Below are positions 1 through 9,065 of a DNA stretch of 11,308 bases, piece by piece. Below the pieces are notes generated by a model. It had not been told where the DNA came from and made no database searches. It saw only the letters and a program-made list of their open reading frames with translations. Origin of the DNA: Phoronis ovalis. Its lineage: Eukaryota; Phoronida; Phoronidae. The position numbers were made by a program, and so were the translations under genes. The stretch spans positions 1 through 11,308 of the forward strand of contig JAOXYB010054478.1 in NCBI GenBank assembly GCA_028565635.1, written 5' to 3'. Each line of letters begins with the position of its first letter. Within the stretch, counting starts at the first letter, position 1.

Positions 1-1033
1 CATATAAGTAGCCTAACATCAGAAACTTAGCGGGAGATTCCGTCCAATACTATAAACGAACAATTGGCCATAACAGGTACCACTACTTCTGGGGTAAGTA
101 TTGTATATAAGTTTAGCTTTTAATTATTAAAAACTATGTAAAAACAAAATAAAAACTCGAACAATTAACATATAAATGGTTACATCAACAATTGCATGAG
201 TAGTTGCTTCAGTGTATCTAGTATGAGGAATCAATAGAAGTCATGGATTCGCTTGTATAATTAGTATAATGCCAAAAGTAATTTGTTTGTGACTTGAATG
301 TATTCTGAGTATGTGTAAAGTTTATCCAAGTGAAAATATAAGTCAGTCGTTAAAAGAAGTAGTAAAGTAACTTAAGTATAAAATTGTAAAGTATCGTCAC
401 TTATATATTTATATAGGTGTAAACGATGAAATATCTGACTGCACATTTATATATAGGTTCATGTGGCATGGTCTAAGTGCCGTGGTTGTATTTGGTGTAC
501 AGATTGTGAGGAAGTATGCAGTGTGATTAGAAGTAGAAATGCTGTATGACGTACAAATGTGAAATATAAGTTTGTCCATGCCGTAAAGGAATGTGCTGAT
601 TGTTTCTTTAAAAACCGCCGTTATACGGCTTACCTTCCCCAATCCAACAGACAGTTGTCGACAATGCCATTGTGTTGGTGGAAATGTTAATTGTAAACTT
701 AACTGTCCAGCAATGACATGTGGAAATCCTGCCAATATTTAGTCTTTTTGATCAACCCGTTTGGTCTATAATGCAACACAATGACAAAGGCTTTTTTAAC
801 CAATGGCGGTTTCAGCAGTGCTTATGAGACTACCTACTATGACACCAGTTATTGTGTTACCAATATTTGACAATCGATCACACAATGCTATAACAAGACA
901 CTTGCATTGTCATATGCCCATCCCTAGAATCAGATCATGTTCTAGCTTGCATGTGATTTGCAGGCCTGGTAGTTACTTTTTGAAGTAGTTGCTTTAAAGC
1001 TTACATATGTAAAACAAAGTATCATATACAATA
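1..1033. other. No recognised feature
   Basis: AT-rich sequence, presumably inside the long THADA-like intron that follows the exon at 2246. A 108-codon open frame on the minus strand (735-409) has no family resemblance and no supporting exon structure. An AAG|GTAAGC-like site occurs on the minus strand near 629, but the sequence upstream of it does not look like THADA. I see no RNA gene, promoter or clear repeat. Confidence 0.4.
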
Positions 1034-1885
1034 AATGTTGAAGATTTGGATCATCATTTGACACACTTTTGAATGTCATTCTAAATTGCTACCTACCCTA
1101 ATACTCCCAACCACCTTTTGTTATTTGTGAATCCACCTTTGAATAGTCTAGTGTTCACTGACTCTCTCTAATATATGATATGCCCTCCTGGGAACAAACA
1201 TGGCCACCAGTCAGCCATCTTGAAAGTGATCTGGGTCAAAATTACGACTGACCCGCAAGATGACCTGTACTTACCCCATATCGAATATGAAGCTCATCAG
1301 ATTGCAATTGAAGTAGTTATTGTGAGACAAAAAATGTTGATGATTCGGATAAGCATTTGACCCTGAAGGTAATTTTAGAATGTCAACTAGCCTACAACAG
1401 CCTATTCTTGAATCCACCTTCAGACGATGTGTCTTTCTGGTATGCAGTGCAAAGTGACGTGCTCTCTTGGGAACGAACATAGCCACCAGTCCGCCATTTT
1501 GGAAGTAATCTGAGTCACATTTAAATTCGACATGCCCTTTGACCTATACTTATCCTGTATCAAATATGAAGCTGATCAGATAAAAACTGAAGCTGTTAGT
1601 GCGACATATAACTTCAAGAACAAATATGGCCATCTTGGAAGTGATTCAGGTCAAAAATTTACCAAACTTGTACTTTGACCAGTATTTTCCCTGTTTCAAA
1701 TACGAAGCTGATCAGATAAAAACTCGAGCAGTTATTGCGAGGCAAAGGAAGTGTTACGCACAATGAAAAATGTTGAAGAATAAAATCGCAGTTGCAAGGT
1801 CATTCTAAAATGTCACCTAGCGTATTATGCTCACCAGCCTATGGCCTTCATAAATCCACCTTCAAATCATCCAGTCAATGTTTCC
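1034..1885. repeat. Degenerate, rearranged repeat array
   Basis: Three sequence modules recur. Module A (AATGTTGAAGAT..., then GAATGTCATTCTAA and TGAATCCACCTT) begins near 1034, 1333 and 1769. Module B (GGGAACAAACATGGCCACCA and then GCCATCTTGGAAGTGAT) begins near 1190, 1469 and 1616. Module C (AATATGAAGCTGATCAGAT, then GTTATTGTGAGACAAA) begins near 1284, 1563 and 1699. The order is A-B-C-A-B-C-B-C-A, so a unit of about 280-300 bp is repeated, and one copy has lost module A. Copies differ at many positions, indicating age. The B module resembles dispersed repeats common in marine invertebrate genomes. Short open frames here are by-products. Confidence 0.75.
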
Positions 1886-2245
1886 TTTGTTACATACTTA
1901 TATCTTTTAGTTTATTGGAAGTCTTTTCTTATGTAAATGAAATGTATCTACCATGTCATCCTTTTGTACTAGTATTTTGAAGACAGTACAAACAGTGTTA
2001 TTGTATTATCATTTTAAAAGTTGGTATAAGTCCTGTTTTGTATTGTAAAAATGGGAATTAGATAAATAAACATTCAAATATATATCTATGTTAATAATTG
2101 ACCCATGGACCTGCCTTTTATAGTTTAGATGTACCACATACAGTGCCTTATTGGTTTATCATGATGAGGCTTTAAAGGCTAAAATTACACATTTCATTAT
2201 GTGGTTTTGAAGACTGAAATAAAGTGCTTGAAAACTATTACTTAC

Positions 2246-2453
2246 AATGTCTACCATAATGTTTAATCCTCGGGCAGCTTTAATGACAGCTATCCAGACT
2301 CGTAACAACTTATTTCTTACTGCACCCTGTAGTCTGTTTTTTACAGGTTTTTTTAATGAGGATTCAGCATGAAACTTCAATACTTCTGCTGATGATGGTA
2401 AAATACGAAAAGTAGTTGGTAACAAAATATTAGAAGATTTAAACTGAATCAAT
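2246..2453 (-). CDS. THADA: THADA-like exon, last one in the window
   Basis: This 208-nt exon runs from TTTTTTTGCAG (ending 2454) to ATT|GTAAGT (2246/2245). It enters in phase 2, completing a Gln codon with the previous exon, and leaves in phase 0. It encodes LIQFKSSNILLPTTFRILPS, a Lys/Arg-rich loop, and KLLRVWIAVIKAARGLNIMV. The first part fits vertebrate YVIDYYLPKLLSYSPESLQ and the last fits GALMACLRIARAHGHL (from memory). The next coding exon was not found in the remaining 2.2 kb, so the following intron is at least that long or an exon was missed. Confidence 0.88.
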
Positions 2454-2762
2454 CTGCAAAAAAAAAACAAAAAAAAACAACAGTACAACAATAAATGGTG
2501 TTTATCACACATTCATGTTTATCTTCAATTTTAAATGAACTATATTCTTACACCACTGATTACATTGGGAACTTCTATTTTAAAAATATTAATCTATAAT
2601 TTGATTGACCACATCAAACAAAATCAACATACTGCATACCAAATGTGTTGGGAAACCTATGACAATACTCGGAAATATAGAAAGTGCACCATGCATTTCC
2701 AAAGGTGCGACTTCTTCCTCATACACCAGGTATTTCTGCTTTTAATGTATTGAGTTACTTAC

Positions 2763-2831
2763 TGTTCATCACTATACAAGGCTTCAAGTAAAGGCTCTTT
2801 CCACATACTTTCCCATAATGCCATTTTACTG
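2763..2831 (-). CDS. THADA: THADA-like exon with tandem acceptor
   Basis: This 69-nt exon encodes SKMALWESMWKEPLLEALYS followed by DEQ, ending at CA|GTAAGT (2763/2762). It matches vertebrate WIDQWHETWVSPLLFILCEG (from memory), a Trp-rich helix typical of this part of THADA. The acceptor is TTTTTACAGCAG, a NAGNAG tandem site. Using the first AG starts the exon at 2831, and using the second starts it at 2828 and removes one serine codon. Both keep the frame, and both complete an Asn codon with the previous exon. Confidence 0.86.
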
Positions 2832-4061
2832 CTGTAAAAATGAATCAGACTAAGCTAACAGAGAACTTACAGAAAACATATGTATAAAATATATTTTTGT
2901 GTTGTGAACCCGGGTGAGTTACTCAGGTATAAACTGGACAATTTTTGGGTGTTTCTATATTTAAAATAATTTACAATGTCAAACTTTACCTTTGTGCCAA
3001 ATTTGATGCTTCTAATAAAGGTACACACTTTAACACAATCCAGTTGCTATTTTGTTTGACAAATTGGCAAACTTTCAAAAAAGTGTACTTTCAGTGGCTG
3101 TCCAATCTTAATGAAAATATCAAACTACATAATTTTTTTCCAAAAATATTAACCATGACTATGTTACATGAATCCGTGTTAAACTCATATATCTGTAATT
3201 ATGTTTGACTATAGCGTGTAAAATCTGCGGGAGATCCAACATTTTCAGTAACATGTAGAGGTCATGAACTTTTGATCTCTAGTAACGTCATACAGCGTTT
3301 CATCATAAAAGAAGCCATTTTATTTTAGAACTCACGTACTAAGCTTTTATATAAGTAGTCATTCATTACATGAGTTTTAGTGATAATAAAAATATGGGAT
3401 AAACTGGTACCTCCACGCCAGTTTTTATCACTTTTGCTGAGCCAGCAATTTAGTCATAAAAGCATCAGCAGCTCAAAATTGGCTCAGGTATTCAGATGTT
3501 TAACTACCCTAGTGAGTTGGTACCAAGGGTATACAAAAATTGTCAATTCCTCCTAAGTATATGCAAAGTCCATTTTTTGGCCTCGGCTGACAGACTACTT
3601 TAGATTGTGAAGCTGCTTTTAAAAATGACTTTTGGTCGTGATGGTAAGAACAGGAAAACAGCAGTTCTGATCAGTAATGCAGTACCTGTTTCTATTAGTA
3701 AAGAGCTGCAATTGTTACCTCAGGATGTTGATACCTTAAATTATAGCCAGATCTACTTAACTGACACTGCAAACTAACAATATTGGTGCTATGTTAAGAA
3801 ATGTTAGGATACAAATTGGCAATTGGAGGTAACAGAAAATCAGGCTATTTTTTAAATAAATATCAAATAAACATTTGGCACATTTTGTAGCTCTAACATC
3901 TTCTATCTAATGATGTGTAATCTTTGACCGCATCCATTATTTTACAAAATAAAGGTACAAGAATTACATTCAACTATTATTTGACATACTTTAACAACTG
4001 TAGGTGAGAAGAGTATTTACAAATTATTTTAACGCTGGCAGACAATCAAACTACTACTTAC
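2832..4061 (-). other. THADA-like intron, no gene recognised
   Basis: This 1.23-kb intron between the exons at 4062 and 2831 holds only short open frames without family resemblance. It contains a small inverted repeat, CTGAGCCA at 3437-3444 and TGGCTCAG at 3480-3487, with adjoining AT-rich complementarity. Nearby is another loose one (GATAAACTGG and CCAGTTTTTATC, about 3400-3429). These could be the remains of a MITE, but no target-site duplication is evident. Confidence 0.4.
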
Positions 4062-4165
4062 TTGGTTATTAAAATTGAATAGAATTCACAAGCCCAAGGA
4101 GCCATGTGATTGGTCGATAAACAATTCATCACTTTCAGTGGAATGTATGGGTGTCTTTTTAACAT
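4062..4165 (-). CDS. THADA: THADA-like exon
   Basis: This 104-nt exon lies between TTCTACCTTTAG (ending 4166) and AA|GTAAGT (4062/4061). It enters in phase 0 and leaves in phase 2. It encodes MLKRHPYIPLKVMNCLSTNH, then MAPWACEFYSILIT. The second half matches vertebrate TIPSQILEVMGDQSLVPYAS with DLLETMF in spacing (from memory), including the conserved Pro-x-Ala helix start. The phase 2 exit agrees with the next exon at 2831. Confidence 0.86.
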
Positions 4166-4479
4166 CTAAAGGTAGAAATCCACAAACAGTTTTTGATGTG
4201 GTGATGCCGTTGTTGTACAATCAACAAAATCCATACTAAAGTATGGAAACAATGCTTTTAGATAGTATCATGAATCCGGGTCTCTACCACTATGCAAAAT
4301 GTATGCAAGTGCACTGTTAGCACACAGAATTCCGTCATCTAACAATAGTAAAGATGAATGCATTGCCTTACTGACTGCAAAATTTAGCAATATCGAGCGA
4401 AAAAAGCAGATTTGGAAATTTCACTACTTGTAAGATGTGTTCAACAGTTGTGTAATTATGCATAACACATAATTTGTAC

Positions 4480-4670
4480 CTCCTCAGCAGTTATGTATGG
4501 CACAATCATACATAGCAGCACATATTTGCCTTTGATAGACCAAGATGCTTGTAATAATCTTTCGGCTATTTCCTTGAACAAAGGTGATGGGTCAATCTTG
4601 TGTAAAATACATTCGGACTGGTAAACTGATAATAACCTCTTGAATATATCGGCAACAAGTTCTGTAACTC
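4480..4670 (-). CDS. THADA: THADA-like exon with the IKGKY motif
   Basis: This exon carries the strongest family signature in the window. It begins after TGATTTTTAG (ending 4671) in phase 1, completing the Gly codon split with the previous exon, and reads GVTELVADIFKRLLSVYQSE. Near its end it encodes ERLLQASWSIKGKYVLLCMI, and it stops at GAG|GTACAA (4480/4479) in phase 0. Vertebrate THADA has SLLRLEWHIKGKYTCLGCL at the same place (from memory), with IKGKY identical. The preceding KRLL also matches KNLL. It is too short and lacks an ATG start, so simple ORF listing would miss it. Confidence 0.92.
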
Positions 4671-4863
4671 CTAAAAATCAGATGCAGATAAATGTAATTT
4701 TTATATAATGCATAATTTTAAAGACACATACTTTCCATATGCCTGTTCATTAGAATGACAACCAACATATTTTGCAAGCGCATAATATAACACGTCCTGT
4801 CTCAAAGTAACTAATCACATCTATGTTTAGTAGCTTAATTTATGCATTAAAAACAAATCTCAC

Positions 4864-5274
4864 CTGAAACAGGGCTGTCCCAGTTAGTCCAAAGTACTTG
4901 AAGAACTTCATATATTACTTCTTCTGTCAGTAGAACCTTACAAAGTTGCCTTATAATTCTTGCACAACTTTTTAGCCAAGCTACCATCACCAAAAATGTA
5001 TGGTACAAGCTTACACTGCTCTGTTGCAAGTTGATGATCATATTAAACAAATGTGCATGTAAAGGTTTGTTCTCCAGTTGAAAACATAACAATTCTTTTT
5101 TTGCTGAAACTATCATACCGTTTAATAATGCTAAATGGCTGAATGTCAGTTTGTCTGTACATCTTGCAGTGAACAAATCAGTTTTTATCTCTATTATATC
5201 TTTAAAATCAATTTGTCCCTTATAGTTTGCAGATCGTACAACTTTATTTCCACATTGGATACAGCATGACGTCC
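4864..5274 (-). CDS. THADA: THADA-like large exon
   Basis: At 411 nt this is the longest exon in the window. It spans the acceptor ACATTTTTTAG (ending 5275) to the donor CAG|GTGAGA (4864/4863) and is phase 1 at both ends. It starts GTSCCIQCGNKVVRSANYK, a Cys-containing stretch that appears longer than in vertebrates. It continues with helices LTFSHLALLNGMIVSAKKEL and VSLYHTFLVMVAWLKSC. It ends EEVIYEVLQVLWTNWDSPVS, which closely resembles vertebrate RLLEYVYTHWEHPLDALRH (from memory), a conserved helical repeat. The open frame extends a further 94 nt upstream through the pyrimidine tract, but that part is intronic. Confidence 0.9.
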
Positions 5275-5653
5275 CTAAAAAATGTATTTTATGTTTATAG
5301 TCATTGCTTGTGGTATAAACCTGGTATTTTGATACGCATATTGAAACCAGAATTATATTAGTTGTCACTTAGCAAATGCATTTTTCTCATTTTAGTTAAT
5401 ATAAAATTTGATTGTACGTTTTCTAGAATGAATGCATTCTATAAACAGTCCTACAATGTGAGAAGTGGCCTACGATAATGTTAAATAAAATGAACAAGTT
5501 TCACAACTAATTCAAAACACTAAAAAAAATGGTTTTATCCAGTACATAAACAATGGTTTTATTAACACAAATGAACAGGAATGCATCTGAAAGCCCTGAC
5601 ACATGACATACAGGTCAGAACATAAGTAGTATCACTGCTCCAAAATGACTTAC

Positions 5654-5768
5654 CCGACGCATTCATCATCCCTAGAAAGGTGTTGACTGACATTCCATGT
5701 TCATGACAGGAGTTTAACATCATAACCAACGCAGTTCCTGACAACAGCCGACTATCAACTTGAAATAT
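5654..5768 (-). CDS. THADA: THADA-like exon
   Basis: This 115-nt exon runs from the acceptor TTTGTTGCATAG (ending 5769) to the strong donor CGG|GTAAGT (5654/5653). It enters in phase 0 and leaves in phase 1. It encodes IFQVDSRLLSGTALVMMLN followed by SCHEHGMSVNTFLGMMNAS. The SGTALVMMLNS core aligns with vertebrate TSGLAIILFIK and NTFLGMMNAS with PHLISSVLL (from memory). A TTG-initiated open frame seen across this exon continues into the intron, so it is not an independent gene. Confidence 0.87.
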
Positions 5769-6153
5769 CTATGCAACAAATATGGTTTGGGGAATAAAAT
5801 AATTGTTTTGCCTCAGGAGAGTGGGGCAACAAACCACACTTTTGAGGAAACATCATCAATCACAATATTAATATTTTATTGTGTATTATGTGTACATAAA
5901 TTATTCAGAGACCTATCACTGACAATACTTATATATTTAAGCCACAAAGACTTGATAAGAAATTTGATTTGTACAAAAGAATCAACCATCTAGTTCCTGT
6001 TGGCCACACAAATGATAGCAACAAAAATAATTTGTCATCTAAGTGGGCTAGACATGCAGTTAAATTTAGTCAATGAAAAAAAAAATACAAAGATCTCATG
6101 ATTTGGTTCTGCCAAAAGAAAACGCCTTAACACGATTCATCCGTTTCTATTAT

Positions 6154-6861
6154 AGACATGGCACTTTTTTTTGAAGGCAGAAACATGACATTACAATGTT
6201 TTAGAATTTACATCCTTTTGATATTAGGAGTAGAAGAAGTTACCATTCATTTCAAATGCAATTACATTCAGGTACCAGTAGGGATTACGCAATGTTTTGC
6301 ATGGAAGTTGTGAAAGAAATGTATTTAAGAAACTTTGACCAAGGAAGCAGATTGGGGGGGGGGGGAATGTTGAAGTTAAAATAGATGAGAGTAACGTTGG
6401 AAAAAGGAAACATAACAGGGGCCATATAGTTGATAGAACATGAGTTTTTAGGAGGGATAGAGAGGGGGGATTCAGGTAAATGTTTCATGATACCAGTTCA
6501 AGATAGAACAACTAAAACTCTAGTATGTCTCATTGAAATGTTGCAAAAGGTTCCTCTATTCAGATTGCTGGAAAGCCTATGACCATCTTGGTCAGTTAGG
6601 ATACCAGCACCCGAGAGTAAATCACTCGATCAATTTTAAGGGGTCCGTACAAATGCAATCGAACAGACCTGGCAGAAAGCCAAACATGGGGTTCATATGT
6701 CCAAGTTTGGAACTAAGTCACGCCATTTCAACAGTTATTTAGTATTCCATTTATGGAGTAAACAAATATCAAGAAACAGCCATCTCTCAGCATTTCTTCA
6801 GGCTGCTGCCACAGTGTATGATGGCAACTGCAACAAAAAGGGAGGTCTTTTACTGCCTTAG
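6154..6861 (+). pseudogene. Decayed Merlin/IS1016-type DDE transposase
   Basis: A broken transposase lies on the plus strand inside a THADA-like intron. In order I see RHGTFF then EGRNMTLQ (6154-6196), DYAMFCMEVVKEMYLRN (from about 6281), VEVKIDESNVGKRKHNRGH (6369-6425), GGIERGDSGKCFMIPVQDRT (6451-6510), LYSDCWKAYDHLGQLGYQ (6554-6607), TNAIEQTWQKAKHGVHMSKF (6649-6708), and a tail ending DGNCNKKGGLLLP at the TAG of 6859-6861. These are the hallmarks of the ISXO2-like DDE domain shared by IS1016/IS1595 and eukaryotic Merlin. The apparent triad is Asp (codon 6384), Asp (6563) and Glu (6661). Frame changes occur at the T run 6165-6172, before 6281, at the 12-G run, at 6450, near 6550 and near 6640. 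A TGA at 6441 replaces an expected Trp. The copy is clearly dead. Terminal inverted repeats were not located. Confidence 0.88.
6354..6365 (+). repeat. Twelve-G homopolymer inside the transposase remnant
   Basis: The run falls where the transposase family has glycines just ahead of the first catalytic Asp. The reading frame before the run (codons starting at 6352) and after it (codons starting at 6366) differ, so a slippage change in this tract is one of the inactivating lesions. Confidence 0.8.
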
Positions 6862-7994
6862 GTGTCAAACGGCAATATTTAAGTCAGATAAGTACATCAT
6901 GGTGTCAGTCAAGGTAAGAGACGCACCAGTACAGAATATGTTATCCAGAAATGGTATCCAGGTATAATTTTAATGGATATTTGTTAATTGTAATATTGTG
7001 CTAAAGATGTTTGGTGAATAAGAAGGGGTAGGAACTATTCCGAAATAGTACCACAGAGGCTTTACACATTAAGGTGGCATATAGATAGAGCAGAGGGTGC
7101 TACTGATGCATGCATTTTTACCTGTCTGTCAAGCTCATTATTATTAATAAAAATTCATGAAATGGGTTATTAAAAATTAGAGATCTGATATAATTTGGTA
7201 AGGACAATTAAATGTAAGTGTGATCTTATTTATTTTTTCAAAATTATGTCTTATACTTAAATTCAAGCATTATACATGCAAAATTCTGCCAAAATGGCTA
7301 CCATTAGCAGCTCATGTATGAAGTAACATCCCTTACACAACTGTTTAAAGTTACAATTTAACTATTCCAATATCCATAGTCTCTAGATTATGGCATGTGG
7401 TGTGCTAGGACTGCTGAACTAAACATCCTCATGCAGCCATGAAATAATGTACAATATCTCATAACAGTATTTTGAACATTAAAAAACATTTAAAATGTTG
7501 ATGTTTTTGGAATTTTTTGTATGTTTTTGGGGTCCATATTTCCACATTTTTTGTATAGAATTATTCCAAAAAATTTCCTCAGAGGCACACCCCTACTCCA
7601 AAATATAACCAGGAAATCCACAGGCCTACAATTCATTTGGATATGAACCAATTTTTTTTGACTTTATCAAGCTTTGGAATGTTTCTAGTGTTAATTATTT
7701 AAAAAAAATAACATTTACTAACAGAAGTTGTGGAATATAAGGGTACACATGCTGGAATGAAAAAGGGTACCAATCTCAAATGGGTCATGTAACGTACAGC
7801 AATCAAGTCTTTGATGGGTATAATTTTCCAATGATAATTAATGTGCATGTTAAAAACTCCTGAAAGGGGTGCAGTCAAAATAAAATATCTGTAAAAGAGA
7901 TATTGTTTTCGGATGTTATAGGACTGCCGTAGGGATACTTTTCATACATGTGTACTCATTATTTTGACAAGTACCAATAATGGTACAAACCTAC
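6862..7994 (-). other. Rest of THADA-like intron, no gene recognised
   Basis: AT-rich intron sequence between the transposase remnant and the exon ending at 7995. It may include non-coding flanks of the Merlin copy. A perfect short palindromic arm pair AACATTT/AAATGTT occurs near 7485-7499. I see no coding or RNA feature. Confidence 0.4.
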
Positions 7995-8129
7995 CTCTGA
8001 GGTGCAGACAGTAAACAAAAACTGTATCATACAAGTTAGCTCATCTTGCACAGGCTTCACTGCATTGTTTTTTTTCCACAAGATGTCTCTGTATTGTTCA
8101 GGAAAACATTGGAAGATCTGAAGACAGAC
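7995..8129 (-). CDS. THADA: THADA-like exon
   Basis: This clean 45-codon exon is phase 0 at both ends. The acceptor is GCTCTTGCAG ending at 8130 and the donor GAG|GTAGGT at 7995/7994. It begins VCLQIFQCFPEQYRDILWKK and ends LFTVCTSE. ILWKKNNAVKPVQDELTCMI parallels vertebrate NLWKTSDSPIWQNMCGLL, and FLFTVCTSE parallels SIFTKVLSD (from memory). It is followed by a 2.2-kb intron carrying a Merlin transposase remnant in the opposite orientation. Confidence 0.88.
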
Positions 8130-8317
8130 CTGCAAGAGCATTCAATAATGTTGAAATTTGTTAGACACTTCTTAATGGATCAATTCAAAATTGCTTGTGA
8201 ACTAGCAAAAAGAATCTGGACAAATCTGTATACAGTTTGAAATAAAGTCATATTCACATGATAATGCTGCATTTACCTCAGTAACACACATTTTGTGCTT
8301 TTCATAATAAGTATTAC

Positions 8318-8464
8318 TGCCAGGCTTAGCCACTGAAAATAATTCTCCACAACAGACTTGGTATCAGAATGGGGAGAATAGAAATTTTGACTATTTGGGA
8401 AAAGGAGCAAACACATTCCACAGAAAATACTTTGAGCAAGATGTATAGCATAGTTCAAAGCTGG
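8318..8464 (-). CDS. THADA: THADA-like exon after a tiny gap
   Basis: This 147-nt block encodes PALNYAIHLAQSIFCGMCLL near its start and VVENYFQWLSLA at its end. Length and hydrophobic pattern from LNYAIH to the ILWK of the next exon (66 residues) match the vertebrate stretch VNNLLKN to NLWK (63 residues, from memory). Its proposed acceptor is AACAAG ending at 8465, preceded by a T-rich tract. The donor at 8317 (GCA|GTAATA) leaves in phase 0 and joins correctly to 8129. A better-looking donor, GAG|GTAAAT at 8276, would leave in phase 2 and break the frame. Coding identity is likely; the left and right limits are less sure. Confidence 0.65.
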
Positions 8465-8499
8465 CTTGTTAAGAAAACAAAAATATAGCTTACTCTTAC

Positions 8500-8654
8500 T
8501 GCACTGTGTATTTGTTCCTGTTGATATGGCCCTAGACTAAGCTGGTGATAGTTTTCCAGTTCACGAAGATACTGCACTACTGATTTATGAAATGCTTTAA
8601 AATTTCTCCTACTAAACTCCTTTAAAGAATAGCTCATCTCTAACAGTACTGATA
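8500..8654 (-). CDS. THADA: THADA-like exon
   Basis: The exon starts after TTTGTTTTGCAG (ending 8655) in phase 1 and encodes SVLLEMSYSLKEFSRRNF, then FHKSVVQYLRELENY, and ends QEQIHSA at the donor GCA|GTAAGA (8499). A second donor, AGA|GTAAGC, sits 6 nt further on at 8493 in the same phase and would add Val-Arg. The NFKAFHKSVVQYLRELENY stretch aligns in spacing with vertebrate DLYSYRKVTDNISSCMENF (from memory). An ATG at 8637 lies inside the exon and is not a start. The following coding block begins only 35 nt beyond the first donor, in another frame. Confidence 0.8.
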
Positions 8655-8736
8655 CTGCAAAACAAAGAAAGTCACAATATGGTAGACACTCTACAGATTT
8701 TCAATAATGTATAAAAACCAGTAAGACTAAGGGACT

Positions 8737-9065
8737 TTTACTATCGTTTGCAATGAAATACGACCCTGTGGTATAGTAGTATTTTGTTTGTGATGTCACA
8801 TTTTGTTATAAGGATATTAGTTATGCAGCAAAGGCATTACCTCATTAGCTTGAACCGCAGCGGGAATCTTTATGAAAATTTAATCTACATCATTAACATA
8901 TCGTCATAAGGCATTTGCGTTCTAAAATTTGAATGTTCCCGCTGCGGTTCAAGCTAATATGAGTATACCTTTGCTGCATAACTAATGCCCTAATCATAAA
9001 ATATGATGTCACAAATGAAATACCACTAAATCACAGGGTTGCATTTCATTGAAAACGATAGTAAA
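8737..9065. mobile_element. Fold-back MITE with long inverted arms
   Basis: A 329-bp element made of two inverted arms of about 145 bp around a loop of about 40 nt. The left arm begins TTTACTATCGTTTGCAATGA (8737) and the right arm ends TCATTGAAAACGATAGTAAA (9065). Further matched blocks are GTTATGCAGCAAAGG and its complement, and TTAGCTTGAACCGCAGCGGG near 8848-8867 against CCCGCTGCGGTTCAAGCTAA near 8938-8957. Arms look roughly three quarters or more identical. TA occurs on both sides of a CTATCG...CGATAG core, fitting a TA target-site duplication as in Tc1/mariner-type MITEs. It has no coding capacity. It sits in the intron upstream of the exon at 8654, so the pre-mRNA could form a long hairpin. 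Confidence 0.85.

Noticed and set aside
409-735. 108-codon open frame on the minus strand
   Set aside because: No recognisable domain, low-complexity Thr/Ser composition, no match to the expected THADA continuation and no convincing acceptor.
2065-2070. AATAAA on the plus strand as a polyadenylation signal
   Set aside because: There is no plus-strand gene upstream, and the hexamer is expected by chance in such AT-rich sequence.
4267-4371. Open minus-strand frame after a TTGCAG acceptor-like site
   Set aside because: It ends in a TGA without a donor in frame, and the true THADA-like exon begins downstream at 4165 with matching phases.
8273-8458. Independent 61-codon gene starting at the internal ATG
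   Set aside because: It is explained as a THADA-like exon (8464-8318) plus read-through into the intron.
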